Shown one piece after another: positions 54,032 through 63,686 of a DNA stretch of 64,000 bases. Each line of letters begins with the position of its first letter. Within the stretch, counting starts at the first letter, position 1. The notes below the pieces were generated by a model that was not told the origin of the DNA, made no database searches, and was given only the letters and a program-made list of their open reading frames with translations. The stretch comes from Xenorhabdus doucetiae. GTDB taxonomy: Bacteria; Pseudomonadota; Gammaproteobacteria; Enterobacterales; Enterobacteriaceae. The translations under genes and the position numbers were made by a program. The stretch lies in NCBI RefSeq assembly GCF_000968195.1, contig NZ_FO704550.1:2666001-2730000 (forward strand), read 5' to 3'.

Positions 54032-55701
54032 AGCGCCGCCACCTGTTTCAGTAATTGTTGCAGGCAGACCGCACCTTCATTGCCTGCCACATTTAACTCA
54101 ATCAAAGTGGTCTGTTTACGCTGCCATGCCCGTTGGACGCACTGTTTTAATTCCGGCCAACTTTGTGGTGCCGCATAGTTCAGGCCGAACATGGCAGCCG
54201 CATGATCAAAATTGACATGTTGTGGCATGCAGTAAAAACGCTGGCGTTCTTCCGCCGGCGTGGGCAGCAAGGAAAAAATCTGCCCGCCGTTATTATTCAC
54301 TACGATCAATAACATGGGATGAGAAGGATGGCGTAATAACGCTAGACTGTTCAGATCATAAAGGGCGGAAATATCCCCGATAATTGCCAGCGTCGGTTTA
54401 TCGGTGGCCCGCTGGACACCGGCGGCAGTGGCGATTAAGCCATCGATGCCACTGGCACCCCGATTGCTGTAAACCGGATAACCCGCCGGAAGCTGCCCCA
54501 AGGCATCAACCAGACGCACAATCAAGCTATTGCCGACAAACAACTGCCCCTGCTCCGGCAATAAGTGATGCAATTGATGTGCAACCGCCGCCTCGCTGAA
54601 TTTTCCTGCCAACCCGGTTTCAACACAGTGAAACGCGCTGTTTGACCATGCCTGCAATTCCTCTGCCCAAGGCGCTTGTGAACAGGCGGGATGCTCCCGT
54701 AACCAGTCAGCTACAGGGCAAGTAAATTTACGGCCTCTGTGGTTTGCCGGATCAAGCCGGCCGGCAATGGGATCAACAATCCAATACTGCTCAGGCTGGC
54801 ATGTGGCCTGCCATTGCAACAGCCGCTTGCTGGTCAGGCTGGCACCAAATTGGATCACCAATTGCGCTTGCGCCAAAATATCCTGGGGGCGGGCGTGATT
54901 CAGCCATAGATCGGCATGCGGCAAAGGCTGCCCCGTTTGAGACAGCACATCACCCATCAGCGGCCAGCCCATCGTTTTTGCCCATTGAGCAACAGATTGC
55001 CCCTCTTCAGCACGCATTCTCCCCGCCAGAACAACGCCCTGTTTTTTCTGCCAGATATCCCAGTCAAGCGCCTTGCTGGTGATCGGTATTTCTGGCTGAA
55101 CCAGCCACGGTTCATCCCCTTGCCACCACTCGCCCAATGCGTGCAACCAATCTTGATGCGCTGTCAACTCATTGCCGTACAACGGTTCCGCAAACGGGCA
55201 ATTAACATGCAGGGCACCTTGTTTCAGGTTTGACATTGCATTATCGATGGAGGAAACCAGCCAACTGGCCGGAATATCGGTGGTTGGCCGGGGCAGCGCT
55301 AAAGTTTGCCTGGGATGGGAAGCAAAAATACCGGTCTGACGAATGGCTTGATTCGCACCACAATCCATTAATTCGGGCGGCCGATCTGCGGTGAGAAACA
55401 CCAATCGCTCTCCCGTTAATCCCGCTTCAATCAAAGCAGGATACACATTGGCAACGGCGGTTCCCGACGTCACAATCACCGCAACAGGCTCTTTGCCCGC
55501 TTTTGCCAATCCCAACGCCAAATAGCCCAATCCACGTTCATCAAAATGGGTATGACAGATAAGCTTCGGGTTTTCTGCGGCAGCCAATGTCAAGGGGGTC
55601 GAACGAGAGCCGGGAGCAATACAGATATGACGCAATCCGTGACGGGTTAATGCTTCCAATAAAAGTTCCGCCCAACGGCGGTTAAGTGCGCTGTTTGACA
55701 T
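54028..55701 (-). CDS. menD: SEPHCHC synthase
   Basis: Thiamin diphosphate enzyme joining 2-oxoglutarate to isochorismate. The protein of 557 residues has the ThDP N-terminal domain (HICIAPGSRSTPLTLAAAEN near residue 20, catalytic Glu in VIVTSGTAVANVYPALIEAG) and the ThDP-diphosphate motif GDISALYDLNSLALLRHPSH near 439. An ATG 90 bases upstream is in frame, but 55701 gives MSNSALNRRWAELLLEAL, the family start, with GAG at about -10. Confidence 0.94.
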   Translation of the reverse strand: MSNSALNRRWAELLLEALTRHGLRHICIAPGSRSTPLTLAAAENPKLICHTHFDERGLGYLALGLAKAGKEPVAVIVTSGTAVANVYPALIEAGLTGERLVFLTADRPPELMDCGANQAIRQTGIFASHPRQTLALPRPTTDIPASWLVSSIDNAMSNLKQGALHVNCPFAEPLYGNELTAHQDWLHALGEWWQGDEPWLVQPEIPITSKALDWDIWQKKQGVVLAGRMRAEEGQSVAQWAKTMGWPLMGDVLSQTGQPLPHADLWLNHARPQDILAQAQLVIQFGASLTSKRLLQWQATCQPEQYWIVDPIAGRLDPANHRGRKFTCPVADWLREHPACSQAPWAEELQAWSNSAFHCVETGLAGKFSEAAVAHQLHHLLPEQGQLFVGNSLIVRLVDALGQLPAGYPVYSNRGASGIDGLIATAAGVQRATDKPTLAIIGDISALYDLNSLALLRHPSHPMLLIVVNNNGGQIFSLLPTPAEERQRFYCMPQHVNFDHAAAMFGLNYAAPQSWPELKQCVQRAWQRKQTTLIELNVAGNEGAVCLQQLLKQVAAL

Positions 55702-55821
55702 ATCATGCTCAAAACATTTCTTAAAAAATGACGCCAAAGGATAAGCGATAATGATATAAGACATTGTTAATATTAATGCGTGGAAAAACAATTTCCTTAT
55801 CTTAGTTCAAGGAATTGTCAT

Positions 55822-57153
55822 TTATTCATCAATCATACTGGTCAATAAGGTGCGCAATCCGGCGGCTTTATTTTCTATTTCCAGCCACTCCTGTGCTGGA
55901 TCAGAGCCGGCAACAATGCCCGCGCCGGCGTACAACGCCAACACCTTGTCGTGAATACAGGCGCAGCGCAGCGAAACGGCAAACTCGCTCTGCTCCAGAC
56001 CTAAATACCCCGCAGAGCCGGCATACCAATCACGCTTGAAAGGCTCATGGTTTGCCAAAAATTGCCGTGCCGCTTCACGGGGCAAACCGGCAACCGCCGC
56101 CGTTGGCTGTAAACGACGCAGGCAATCACTATCACAAACGTGATTCAATACGCCACGAATAGGCCGGCGCAAATGCTGAACTTTTCTCAAGCGGATCACA
56201 TCGGGCGGGGCAACATCGACCGAAACGACGCCGCCTCGTAAACGCTGACAGATATCGTCAACCACAATAAGATTCTCATGCTGGTTTTTTTCATCTTCCA
56301 GCAACCACTGCCCTAATTCAGCCGCTTGCTGATCATCTTCGGCATTTGCCACGGTTCCGGCCAGCGCTTCCGTATAAAATTGTAACTGATTGCGGTAGTA
56401 AAGCCGCTCAGGGGTCGAAGCCAGAAAAGCGTGCTCGGCACTGAACGCCAGCATAAAATGATAACAACCATGATTCACGCTACGGCTGGCGGCCATCAAT
56501 TGTGCCGTGTGCAAGGGCGAATTTAGCGTCAATTCCGTTTTCCGGGCGATGACCACCTTTTCTATTTTGTTTTGGCTGATGGCATTGAGGGCATGTTCCA
56601 ACAAACGATGCCATTGAGCACTTTCAGGCGTATGCTTTGCCTTCAAGATGGCCGTTTGTAGCGGCAAAAGAGGCTGGCCTGGAAGCAGTTGTTTGAGGAA
56701 CTGGCGGGCATTTTCGAGATCGGCTTGGCCATCCACATGGATATATAAACGATTTTCCCCCCGATGGCGGCGCAATTCTAACCTCGGCAGAAACAGATAA
56801 CTTTCGCCACCAATGATATTTTCATGCTGGGAAGGGGTAAAATTCACCTTATCCCAGGCATTCAACCCCCATAAACGCATTTGGGCGAATTGATGAGGCT
56901 GCCGCAGAAATGCCTCTGCGTCAGTCACCTTGCTAAACAGGCGAATTTGCCCACAAGCCACCACTTCTTCATCGCCATCTCTGTGTTGCCAATAAAATTG
57001 TGGATAATGAGACTGGGCAGACAACCATTCCAACCAATGGGCGCCACTGTCAACCGGTAAGACGAAAGAGAATGATTGAATCCCCGTTTCGCTGACGTTT
57101 TCGGTATTAAGCAACTCGCAGATATCAGCGATAATGTTGGTTATTTGGTTCAC
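55822..57153 (-). CDS. menF: Menaquinone-specific isochorismate synthase
   Basis: First committed enzyme of menaquinone synthesis, chorismate to isochorismate. The protein of about 443 residues has the chorismate-binding domain with KIEKVVIARKTELTL near 195, FLASTPERLYY near 255, TEALAGTVANAEDDQQAAEL near 270 and WYAGSAGYLGLEQSEFAVSL near 375. Start choice: an ATG at 57165 lacks a ribosome site, while the GTG at 57153 follows GGGGAGAG, so the GTG is preferred. It heads the order menF-D-H-B-C-E. Confidence 0.93.
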   Translation of the reverse strand: MNQITNIIADICELLNTENVSETGIQSFSFVLPVDSGAHWLEWLSAQSHYPQFYWQHRDGDEEVVACGQIRLFSKVTDAEAFLRQPHQFAQMRLWGLNAWDKVNFTPSQHENIIGGESYLFLPRLELRRHRGENRLYIHVDGQADLENARQFLKQLLPGQPLLPLQTAILKAKHTPESAQWHRLLEHALNAISQNKIEKVVIARKTELTLNSPLHTAQLMAASRSVNHGCYHFMLAFSAEHAFLASTPERLYYRNQLQFYTEALAGTVANAEDDQQAAELGQWLLEDEKNQHENLIVVDDICQRLRGGVVSVDVAPPDVIRLRKVQHLRRPIRGVLNHVCDSDCLRRLQPTAAVAGLPREAARQFLANHEPFKRDWYAGSAGYLGLEQSEFAVSLRCACIHDKVLALYAGAGIVAGSDPAQEWLEIENKAAGLRTLLTSMIDE

Positions 57154-57816
57154 ATCTCTCCCCATTAACGATATCTATTAACAACATGATAAAAAACAGA
57201 ATTATACGAACCACCAAGAATTATGAAAGCACTTATTATTTATGAGGTTTTTTTAGTCATTTTGTCAGTCACTGCGTTATGGGTAGTGATTTGAAATCAA
57301 TTGGTTTTATATCATCTGTTTTTATAACATCCATTATATATTAACAACAAAAACAGCATTTAATTTCGAAATATAGTCACAGCACGATAAATAAACCACA
57401 TTTTTACACTGAAAAAATCAGTTAATTTAATCTCACTAATTTATTTCAAATAAAAATATTTACACTCAGCTTAAATATTTTTCATTGAAACCAGCCATAG
57501 CACTATATTTTATCTTCACAACCATTTAACCCCATAAGAAACCCATTGTAATGAATTGATTTTAAAGCAATAAAATAAATAACACAGCAATAATGTAATT
57601 AATTGAAATTATCATATATAAATATAATCACAATGAAAAATAAAATAATTGTAATTATTTTTAAAAATTTTTCCATTGATATAAATTCACACAGTACGTA
57701 TTATTCTGCCTCTTCAAAAATGAAGACTGTAAAAATCCATCTTAATCTAAATTAAATTCAATTCCGTCTGGTCCTGCTATTTGTAAAACCAATAGGCAGT
57801 ATAAAAAGGGGATAGT
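57154..57816. other. AT-rich region between menF and pgaA
   Basis: About 660 bases of extreme AT richness upstream of pgaA. It contains the pga promoter and an inverted repeat AAAATAATT/AATTATTTT near 57643-57662. Such composition invites H-NS-type silencing (inference). No ORF or RNA gene is recognised. Confidence 0.6.
57676..57704 (+). promoter_or_regulatory. Probable pga promoter
   Basis: TTGATA (57676-57681) and TATTAT (57699-57704) are separated by 17 bases, the best promoter match in the gap. It would give a leader of about 105 bases. The leader has few GGA motifs beyond GGGGAT at the ribosome site, unlike the multi-site CsrA leader of E. coli pgaA. Confidence 0.6.
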
Positions 57817-60315
57817 GTGTCATATCTTTATTTCCGTCCGATGGGCTTTCATAGATATCGGTATAAACTGTTATCGTTATTTATTTCACTAAGTTGTCTA
57901 ATAACAACAGAATCTGCTCAGGCAGATTACGATGTATTAATTCAACAAGCCAGAAAGGGTAATTCCACCCCCATGCTCGAATATATTCGTCAGGAAGAAA
58001 AACAACATCGTCTTTCTTCCTCGCAAATTGCGGATTGGTTGCAAGTGGCGAGCTGGGCTGGATATGACGATGAAGTCATCTCTCTCTGGCAACGCTATCG
58101 CACAATGTCCATACCCGCCAGAGGGATCTCAGCAGTTGCCCGTGCTTATCGCAACCAACGTCAATGGCCGCAGGCCATCCAGATGTGGCGCACCGCCCTG
58201 ACTTTGGATAAGCAGAACAGTGACAGCAAAACCGGCCTTATCATGACGCTCGCCGATGCCAAACAAGACAAAGAGGCACGCCGTTTGGCAAAAGATTTAT
58301 TGGCTCGCCAACCCAACGCTGCTAATTACCGTTTGATGGCTTATGTTGATCAGGCGGCCGGCCGGATATGGCATGCCATGCAAATGCTTTCTATCGCACA
58401 TGATCGGTTTCCCGATGATAAAGCCGTCACGCAAGATTACCTGTTCAGCCTCAAGAACAACCGGGTCAATGGCCCTGCCTGGCGTCTGGGGCAACAACAC
58501 TCAACACAATTAACCGCCGGGCAACTGCGCAGGCTGGAAGCCGATGCCGCAGCAGAACTGGTTCGCCTGTCCATGATGCCGAATCAGAGTGAAAAAGAGC
58601 GGTTTGACATCGCTGACCGGGCGCTTGCACGCTACGAGCAGATGCTTAACCAATGGCACAACGTGCCTGATGCACAACAAGATTACCAGCGGGCACGCAT
58701 TGACCGGCTCGGTGCCCTGCTTTCCCGCCATCGGATGCCAGACGTGATTGATGAATATCTCGTCTTGCAACAACAAGCCGCACAGAAAAAAGGCGTATCT
58801 GTTCCCGAATATGCCCAGAAATGGGCCGCCGCAGCCTACCTGAATCTGCGCCAGCCGGAAAAAGCCCGGGATATTCTGCGATCCTTAAATTATTCTCATG
58901 AAAACCTCTCGGCGCTGGGGAGAACATCACAATCCAACATCCCGCTTGAGGATGATATCGTCCTGTTCTATGCAGAAGTAGAGAGTGAGCATCTGGATAC
59001 CGCCCGACAGTTGGCTGGCAATATCAAGCAGCGTAGCCCCTATATGCTCAATGTCTTTGGGTCGCCCGTTCGTGTTCCCAATGATGACTGGCTACAAGGA
59101 GAGCAGTTTTTAGCGGAATCAGCACAATTACGGCAAGATTTTCCCGCAGCAGAAAAACGCTTTACTCATTTAGCCCGCACCGCGCCCGGCAATCAGAAAT
59201 TGCGGACTGATCTGGCGGCTATCTGGCTGGATCGGGGCTGGCCGCGCCGCGCTGAGAGTGAATTAAAGCAGATTGAAGGACTCGCTCCGCGTAATCTGGC
59301 GTTGGAAGTCCAGCAAGGCTATACCGCCCTTGCCCTGCAAGAGTGGCAGCAGATGGATTTGCTGGCCGATGATGTGATGACCCGCGCCCCCGAAGATATG
59401 CTCGCTAAACGTTTTAACCGCCTGCGCAATGTGCATCATATGTCAGAACTGCGTATTCAGGCCAATCAAGGCATTAATTCAGATAATCCACAAAGCGGCA
59501 AACACAATTCAAATATTGACGCGGTACTTTATAGCCCTCCCCTTGACGATAATTGGCGCTTATTTGCCGGCGGGGCATACCATCGCAGCCAATTTTCCGA
59601 AGGCCGGGGCTTGAACCGTGATTTACGCGGCGGTGTGGAGTGGCGTTCGCGGGATGTTTGGCTGGAAGGTGAGGTTTCTGCGCGTCATTATCGTCATGGC
59701 AGCAAAATGGGCGTGCGAATTGCAGCTTGGTATGACGTCAATGACCAGTGGCGTCTGGGCGGCTCCGCGGAACGCCTTGCCCGTCGTACTCCCCTGCACG
59801 CATTAAGCCATAATATCCATGCTAATGGCGGGGAAATTGTTGCGCGCTGGCGACTCAGCGAACGCAGTCAATGGACTGCGCGTTTTGCCCCTTCGTTCTT
59901 CTCGGATGGCAATCATCGTTTTGAATACGGCATTGACGGCCTGCAACGCCTGTATACCGCGCCTTATCTCAAACTGGATGCGAAGCTGGAGCTGGGTACG
60001 GCGCACAATACCCAGCAAAATACACCCTATTTCAATCCCAAAAGTGACTTTACCTTGCTGCCTGAACTGGAAGCAGACCACATCCTATATCGACATTACC
60101 AGACGGTCTGGAGCCAGCAATTTGCAGCGGGCATTGGGCAATATTGGCAGCAAGAGTACGGCAGTGGCCTTATCACCCTGGTGGGATACGGCCAGCGCAT
60201 CACGTGGAACGATGTCCTTGATGCCGGGGTAAGGCTCACGCTGGATAAACGGCCTTACGACGGTAAACGAGAAAATAATCTGCAAGCGGCTTTTGATTTA
60301 ATCTATCGGTTCTAA
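57817..60315 (+). CDS. pgaA: Poly-beta-1,6-GlcNAc outer membrane export porin
   Basis: Outer-membrane secretin-like porin exporting partially deacetylated PNAG for biofilm. The 832-residue protein has a signal peptide ending SAQA (residue 37), a periplasmic TPR superhelix to about 520 (AYRNQRQWPQAIQMWRTALT near 109, QGYTALALQEWQQMDLLADD near 508), then a 16-strand beta-barrel starting about NIDAVLYSPPLDDNWRLFAG near 568 and ending in FDLIYRF. Translation begins at GTG with AGGGGAT upstream. It is the first gene of pgaABCD. Confidence 0.94.
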   Translation: MSYLYFRPMGFHRYRYKLLSLFISLSCLITTESAQADYDVLIQQARKGNSTPMLEYIRQEEKQHRLSSSQIADWLQVASWAGYDDEVISLWQRYRTMSIPARGISAVARAYRNQRQWPQAIQMWRTALTLDKQNSDSKTGLIMTLADAKQDKEARRLAKDLLARQPNAANYRLMAYVDQAAGRIWHAMQMLSIAHDRFPDDKAVTQDYLFSLKNNRVNGPAWRLGQQHSTQLTAGQLRRLEADAAAELVRLSMMPNQSEKERFDIADRALARYEQMLNQWHNVPDAQQDYQRARIDRLGALLSRHRMPDVIDEYLVLQQQAAQKKGVSVPEYAQKWAAAAYLNLRQPEKARDILRSLNYSHENLSALGRTSQSNIPLEDDIVLFYAEVESEHLDTARQLAGNIKQRSPYMLNVFGSPVRVPNDDWLQGEQFLAESAQLRQDFPAAEKRFTHLARTAPGNQKLRTDLAAIWLDRGWPRRAESELKQIEGLAPRNLALEVQQGYTALALQEWQQMDLLADDVMTRAPEDMLAKRFNRLRNVHHMSELRIQANQGINSDNPQSGKHNSNIDAVLYSPPLDDNWRLFAGGAYHRSQFSEGRGLNRDLRGGVEWRSRDVWLEGEVSARHYRHGSKMGVRIAAWYDVNDQWRLGGSAERLARRTPLHALSHNIHANGGEIVARWRLSERSQWTARFAPSFFSDGNHRFEYGIDGLQRLYTAPYLKLDAKLELGTAHNTQQNTPYFNPKSDFTLLPELEADHILYRHYQTVWSQQFAAGIGQYWQQEYGSGLITLVGYGQRITWNDVLDAGVRLTLDKRPYDGKRENNLQAAFDLIYRF

Positions 60316-60325
60316 AGGATTTTTT

Positions 60326-62362
60326 ATGACACATAACCTTTTTCGTCATTGGTTGATGATCTCGACTCTGCTGATTAGCCTGTTTATTCCCCCGTTTGGC
60401 ATGATGGCCCATGCAGCAAAACCGGATTTTGTTCCCCCCGCGCAACGTCCCTTGCCCATGAACGAGCGCCCCTGGCCTAAAAACGGGTTTGTGGTTCTGG
60501 CTTACCATGATGTTGAAGATGAAGGTGCCGATCAGCGTTTTATGTCAGTCCGTACCAGCGCCTTGAACGATCAATTTGCCTGGCTGCGGGAAAATGGCTA
60601 TCAGCCGATTACTGTCGACCAAATTCTTACCGCCAATCAGGGCGGAACGCCATTGCCTCCCAAGGCGGTACTGCTGACTTTCGATGATGGCTACAGCAGT
60701 TTTTACCATCGCGTCTTTCCCCTGCTTAAAGCCTATAACTGGCCGGGCATTCTGGCACCCGTCGGGGTCTGGGTTGATGTGCCTGCCGAAAAACCGGTGG
60801 ATTTTGGTGGCTTGATCGTGCCACGCGAGCGCTTTACGACTTGGGAACAGGTCGCCGAGATGTCCCGATCGGGTTTAGTGGAAATCGGCTCTCATACTTA
60901 TCAGCACCATTATGGTGCCATCGCCAACCCACAAGGCAATACAGAGCCTGCCGCTGCCATTCGCATTTACGATCCGAAAACCGGTCAATATGAAAGCGAG
61001 CCGGCGTTTCGCCAGCGGATGGAACAGGACATTGCCACGATTACCCAAAGAATTATCGCCGCCACAGGTAAACAACCACGGGTTTGGATCTGGCCTTATG
61101 GCATCGATAACGGGGTGACGCTGGACATCGCCAAACGCTATGGCTACAAGATGGCGTTGACGCTGGACAATGGGCTGGCAAACGCCAACAATCTTGATAA
61201 TGTTCCGCGTATCTTGCTGACTCATAATCCCTCCCTGAAAGAGTTTGCTGAACAGGTGATTCAGGTACAGGACAAACCGATCTTACGGATTGCCCATATT
61301 GATCTGGACTATGTTTACGACCCTGATCCGGTTCAACAAGCCGAGAATCTTGACAAACTGGTACAACGCATTGCTGATCTGCGCGTCAATACCGTTTTCC
61401 TGCAAGCCTTTGCTGATCCCAAAGGCGATGGCAATGTCCGTGAGCTCTACTTCCCCAATCGCTGGCTGCCGATGCGCGCCGATCTGTTTAACCGCGTGGC
61501 CTGGCAACTGCACAGTCGTTTGAACATTGAAGTTTATGCGTGGATGCCCGTTCTGGCATTTGAGCTGTCGCCTTCACTTCCGCGGGTAATGAGCTATGAC
61601 GAAAGTCACGACAAACTGTTTGTCAACCCGACACAATACCGGCGTTTATCGCCTTATAACCCGGACAACCGCCGAAGAATCAAAGAGATTTATCAGGATT
61701 TGGCCTCCCATGCCATTTTTCAGGGCATCCTGTATCACGATGATGCCGTTATGTCCGATTTTGAAGATGCCGGCACCGATGCCCTCAAAGCCTATCAGGC
61801 CGCTGGTTTACCGGCCTCCGTTGCAGAAATTCGGCGAGATCCGGAACAATTCGCCCGTTGGACTCGTTTCAAAAGCCAATACCTGATTGACTTTACCCAC
61901 GAATTAACCCAGGAACTCAAATCGATACGGGGTTATCAGATCAAAACGGCGCGCAATATTTTTGCCCTGCCGATCCTGGAACCCGACAGCGAAGCGTGGT
62001 TTGCCCAGAATCTGGATGATTTTCTCGCCCACTACGATTGGGTCGCGCCCATGGCCATGCCCTTGATGGAAAATGTGCCCCTGGCAAAAAGCAATGCGTG
62101 GTTATCCCGATTAGTGAAAATCATTGCCCAACGCCCAGAAGCTCTGGATAAAACCGTCTTTGAACTCCAGTCCGTAGACTGGCGCAAGCCTCTGGATAAG
62201 AGAGCGATACCGGGACATCAATTAGCAGAATGGATGCGTCAATTGCAGCTCAATGGTGCGCAGAGTTTCGGTTACTACCCCGATGACTTTATCAATAATC
62301 AACCAGAAATGAATGAGATCCGCCCTGTTCTTTCTCCTGAATGGTATCCACTTAATGATTGA
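60326..62362 (+). CDS. pgaB: PNAG N-deacetylase
   Basis: Periplasmic two-domain enzyme that deacetylates PNAG before export. The 678-residue protein has a polysaccharide deacetylase domain (about 45-310) with metal/catalytic motifs LAYHDVEDEGADQRFMS near 54, LLTFDDGYSSFYHR near 114 and EIGSHTYQHHYG near 190, and a C-terminal GH153 glycoside-hydrolase-like domain beginning IAHIDLDYVYDPD near 322. Odd point: E. coli PgaB is a lipoprotein, but here the signal MAHAA has an ordinary signal-peptidase I site (AHA, about residue 32) and no lipobox cysteine. It ends eight bases into pgaC. Confidence 0.95.
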   Translation: MTHNLFRHWLMISTLLISLFIPPFGMMAHAAKPDFVPPAQRPLPMNERPWPKNGFVVLAYHDVEDEGADQRFMSVRTSALNDQFAWLRENGYQPITVDQILTANQGGTPLPPKAVLLTFDDGYSSFYHRVFPLLKAYNWPGILAPVGVWVDVPAEKPVDFGGLIVPRERFTTWEQVAEMSRSGLVEIGSHTYQHHYGAIANPQGNTEPAAAIRIYDPKTGQYESEPAFRQRMEQDIATITQRIIAATGKQPRVWIWPYGIDNGVTLDIAKRYGYKMALTLDNGLANANNLDNVPRILLTHNPSLKEFAEQVIQVQDKPILRIAHIDLDYVYDPDPVQQAENLDKLVQRIADLRVNTVFLQAFADPKGDGNVRELYFPNRWLPMRADLFNRVAWQLHSRLNIEVYAWMPVLAFELSPSLPRVMSYDESHDKLFVNPTQYRRLSPYNPDNRRRIKEIYQDLASHAIFQGILYHDDAVMSDFEDAGTDALKAYQAAGLPASVAEIRRDPEQFARWTRFKSQYLIDFTHELTQELKSIRGYQIKTARNIFALPILEPDSEAWFAQNLDDFLAHYDWVAPMAMPLMENVPLAKSNAWLSRLVKIIAQRPEALDKTVFELQSVDWRKPLDKRAIPGHQLAEWMRQLQLNGAQSFGYYPDDFINNQPEMNEIRPVLSPEWYPLND

Positions 62363-63686
62363 CCGTATTATTGCTTTGATCGTGCTCTGCCTGGTATTGA
62401 GCATCCCCCTTGGCATCGCCGTCACGTTTACCGGCGAAGTGATGCTGAACTTTGTCTTTTTCTGGCCGTTGTTCATGTCGGCCATCTGGATCTCAGGCGG
62501 GATCTACTTCTGGCTCTATCGGGAAAGGCATTGGAAAGTCATTGATAAAGAAGCCCCACAGCTTGAAGGTGAACCACTGATTTCAATTTTGATCCCTTGC
62601 TACAACGAAGGGCCGAATGTGCGCGAAACCTTGCTGGCAGCCTTAAACCAGCGTTATCCCCATGTTGAAGTGATCGCTATCAATGATGGTTCAACCGACA
62701 GCACGGCAGATGAACTCAATGCCATGGCGAAACAACATCAAGCCTTAAGGGTGATACACCTGAAACAGAACCAAGGCAAAGCCACGGCGCTGCAAGCCGG
62801 CGCAGCGGCGGCGAAAAGTGATTATCTGGTCTGCATCGATGGGGATGCCTTGTTAGATCGCGATGCCGCGGTTTGGCTGGTCAAGCCGATGATTGATCAT
62901 CCCCGTGTGGGTGCGGTGACCGGCAATCCCCGTGTTCGCACGCGATCCACGTTAGTCGGGCGTGTTCAGGTGGGTGAATTTTCCTCCATTATTGGTCTTA
63001 TCAAACGTACCCAGCGGGTTTATGGTCAAGTCTTTACCGTTTCGGGAGTGGTTGCGGCCTTTAATCGCCGGGCACTGGCCGATGTGGGTTACTGGAGCAA
63101 TGACATGATCACCGAAGATATTGATGTGAGCTGGAAACTCCAGTTACACCATTGGTCGATTTTTTTCGAACCCCGTGCTATCTGCTGGATCTTGATGCCG
63201 GAAACCCTGCGGGGATTATGGAAACAGCGGTTACGCTGGGCACAGGGTGGTGCCGAGGTTTTCCTGAAAAACCTGCGCCAATTGTGGTCATGGCAATATC
63301 GCCGTATGTGGGTACTGTTTGCCGAATTCTGCTGTTCTGTGATCTGGTCATTTACCTTTGCCCTTTCCATCATTTTATTTTTTCTTGGAATGCTCATCAC
63401 ATTACCGGAAAACATTCGCGTCTATACCCTATTCCCGCCTGGGTATACGGGGTTAATTCTGGCGGCCACCTGTCTGCTTCAGTTTACCGTCAGTTTGATG
63501 ATTGAACGACGCTATGAAAAACACGTTGCCTCATCGCTTTTCTGGGTGATTTGGTATCCGATGGTTTATTGGATGCTAAATCTATTTACCACCTTGATAT
63601 CGTTTCCAAAAGTGATGCTCAAAGTCCACAGAAAACGTGCCCGTTGGGAAAGCCCTGACAGGGGAATAGAGAGAATCGAATCATGA
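62355..63686 (+). CDS. pgaC: PNAG synthase, glycosyltransferase subunit
   Basis: Inner-membrane family 2 glycosyltransferase polymerising GlcNAc from UDP-GlcNAc. The protein of 443 residues has two N-terminal membrane helices, the GT2 domain with ILIPCYNEGPNVRETLLAAL near 76, DGDALLDRDAAVWLV near 164, MITEDIDVSWKLQLHHW near 250 and QRLRWAQGGAEVFLK near 290 (QxxRW), and two or three C-terminal helices. Start at 62355 matches E. coli MINRI; the longer in-frame start at 62313 lies inside pgaB. It overlaps pgaD by four bases. Confidence 0.95.
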   Translation: MIDRIIALIVLCLVLSIPLGIAVTFTGEVMLNFVFFWPLFMSAIWISGGIYFWLYRERHWKVIDKEAPQLEGEPLISILIPCYNEGPNVRETLLAALNQRYPHVEVIAINDGSTDSTADELNAMAKQHQALRVIHLKQNQGKATALQAGAAAAKSDYLVCIDGDALLDRDAAVWLVKPMIDHPRVGAVTGNPRVRTRSTLVGRVQVGEFSSIIGLIKRTQRVYGQVFTVSGVVAAFNRRALADVGYWSNDMITEDIDVSWKLQLHHWSIFFEPRAICWILMPETLRGLWKQRLRWAQGGAEVFLKNLRQLWSWQYRRMWVLFAEFCCSVIWSFTFALSIILFFLGMLITLPENIRVYTLFPPGYTGLILAATCLLQFTVSLMIERRYEKHVASSLFWVIWYPMVYWMLNLFTTLISFPKVMLKVHRKRARWESPDRGIERIES

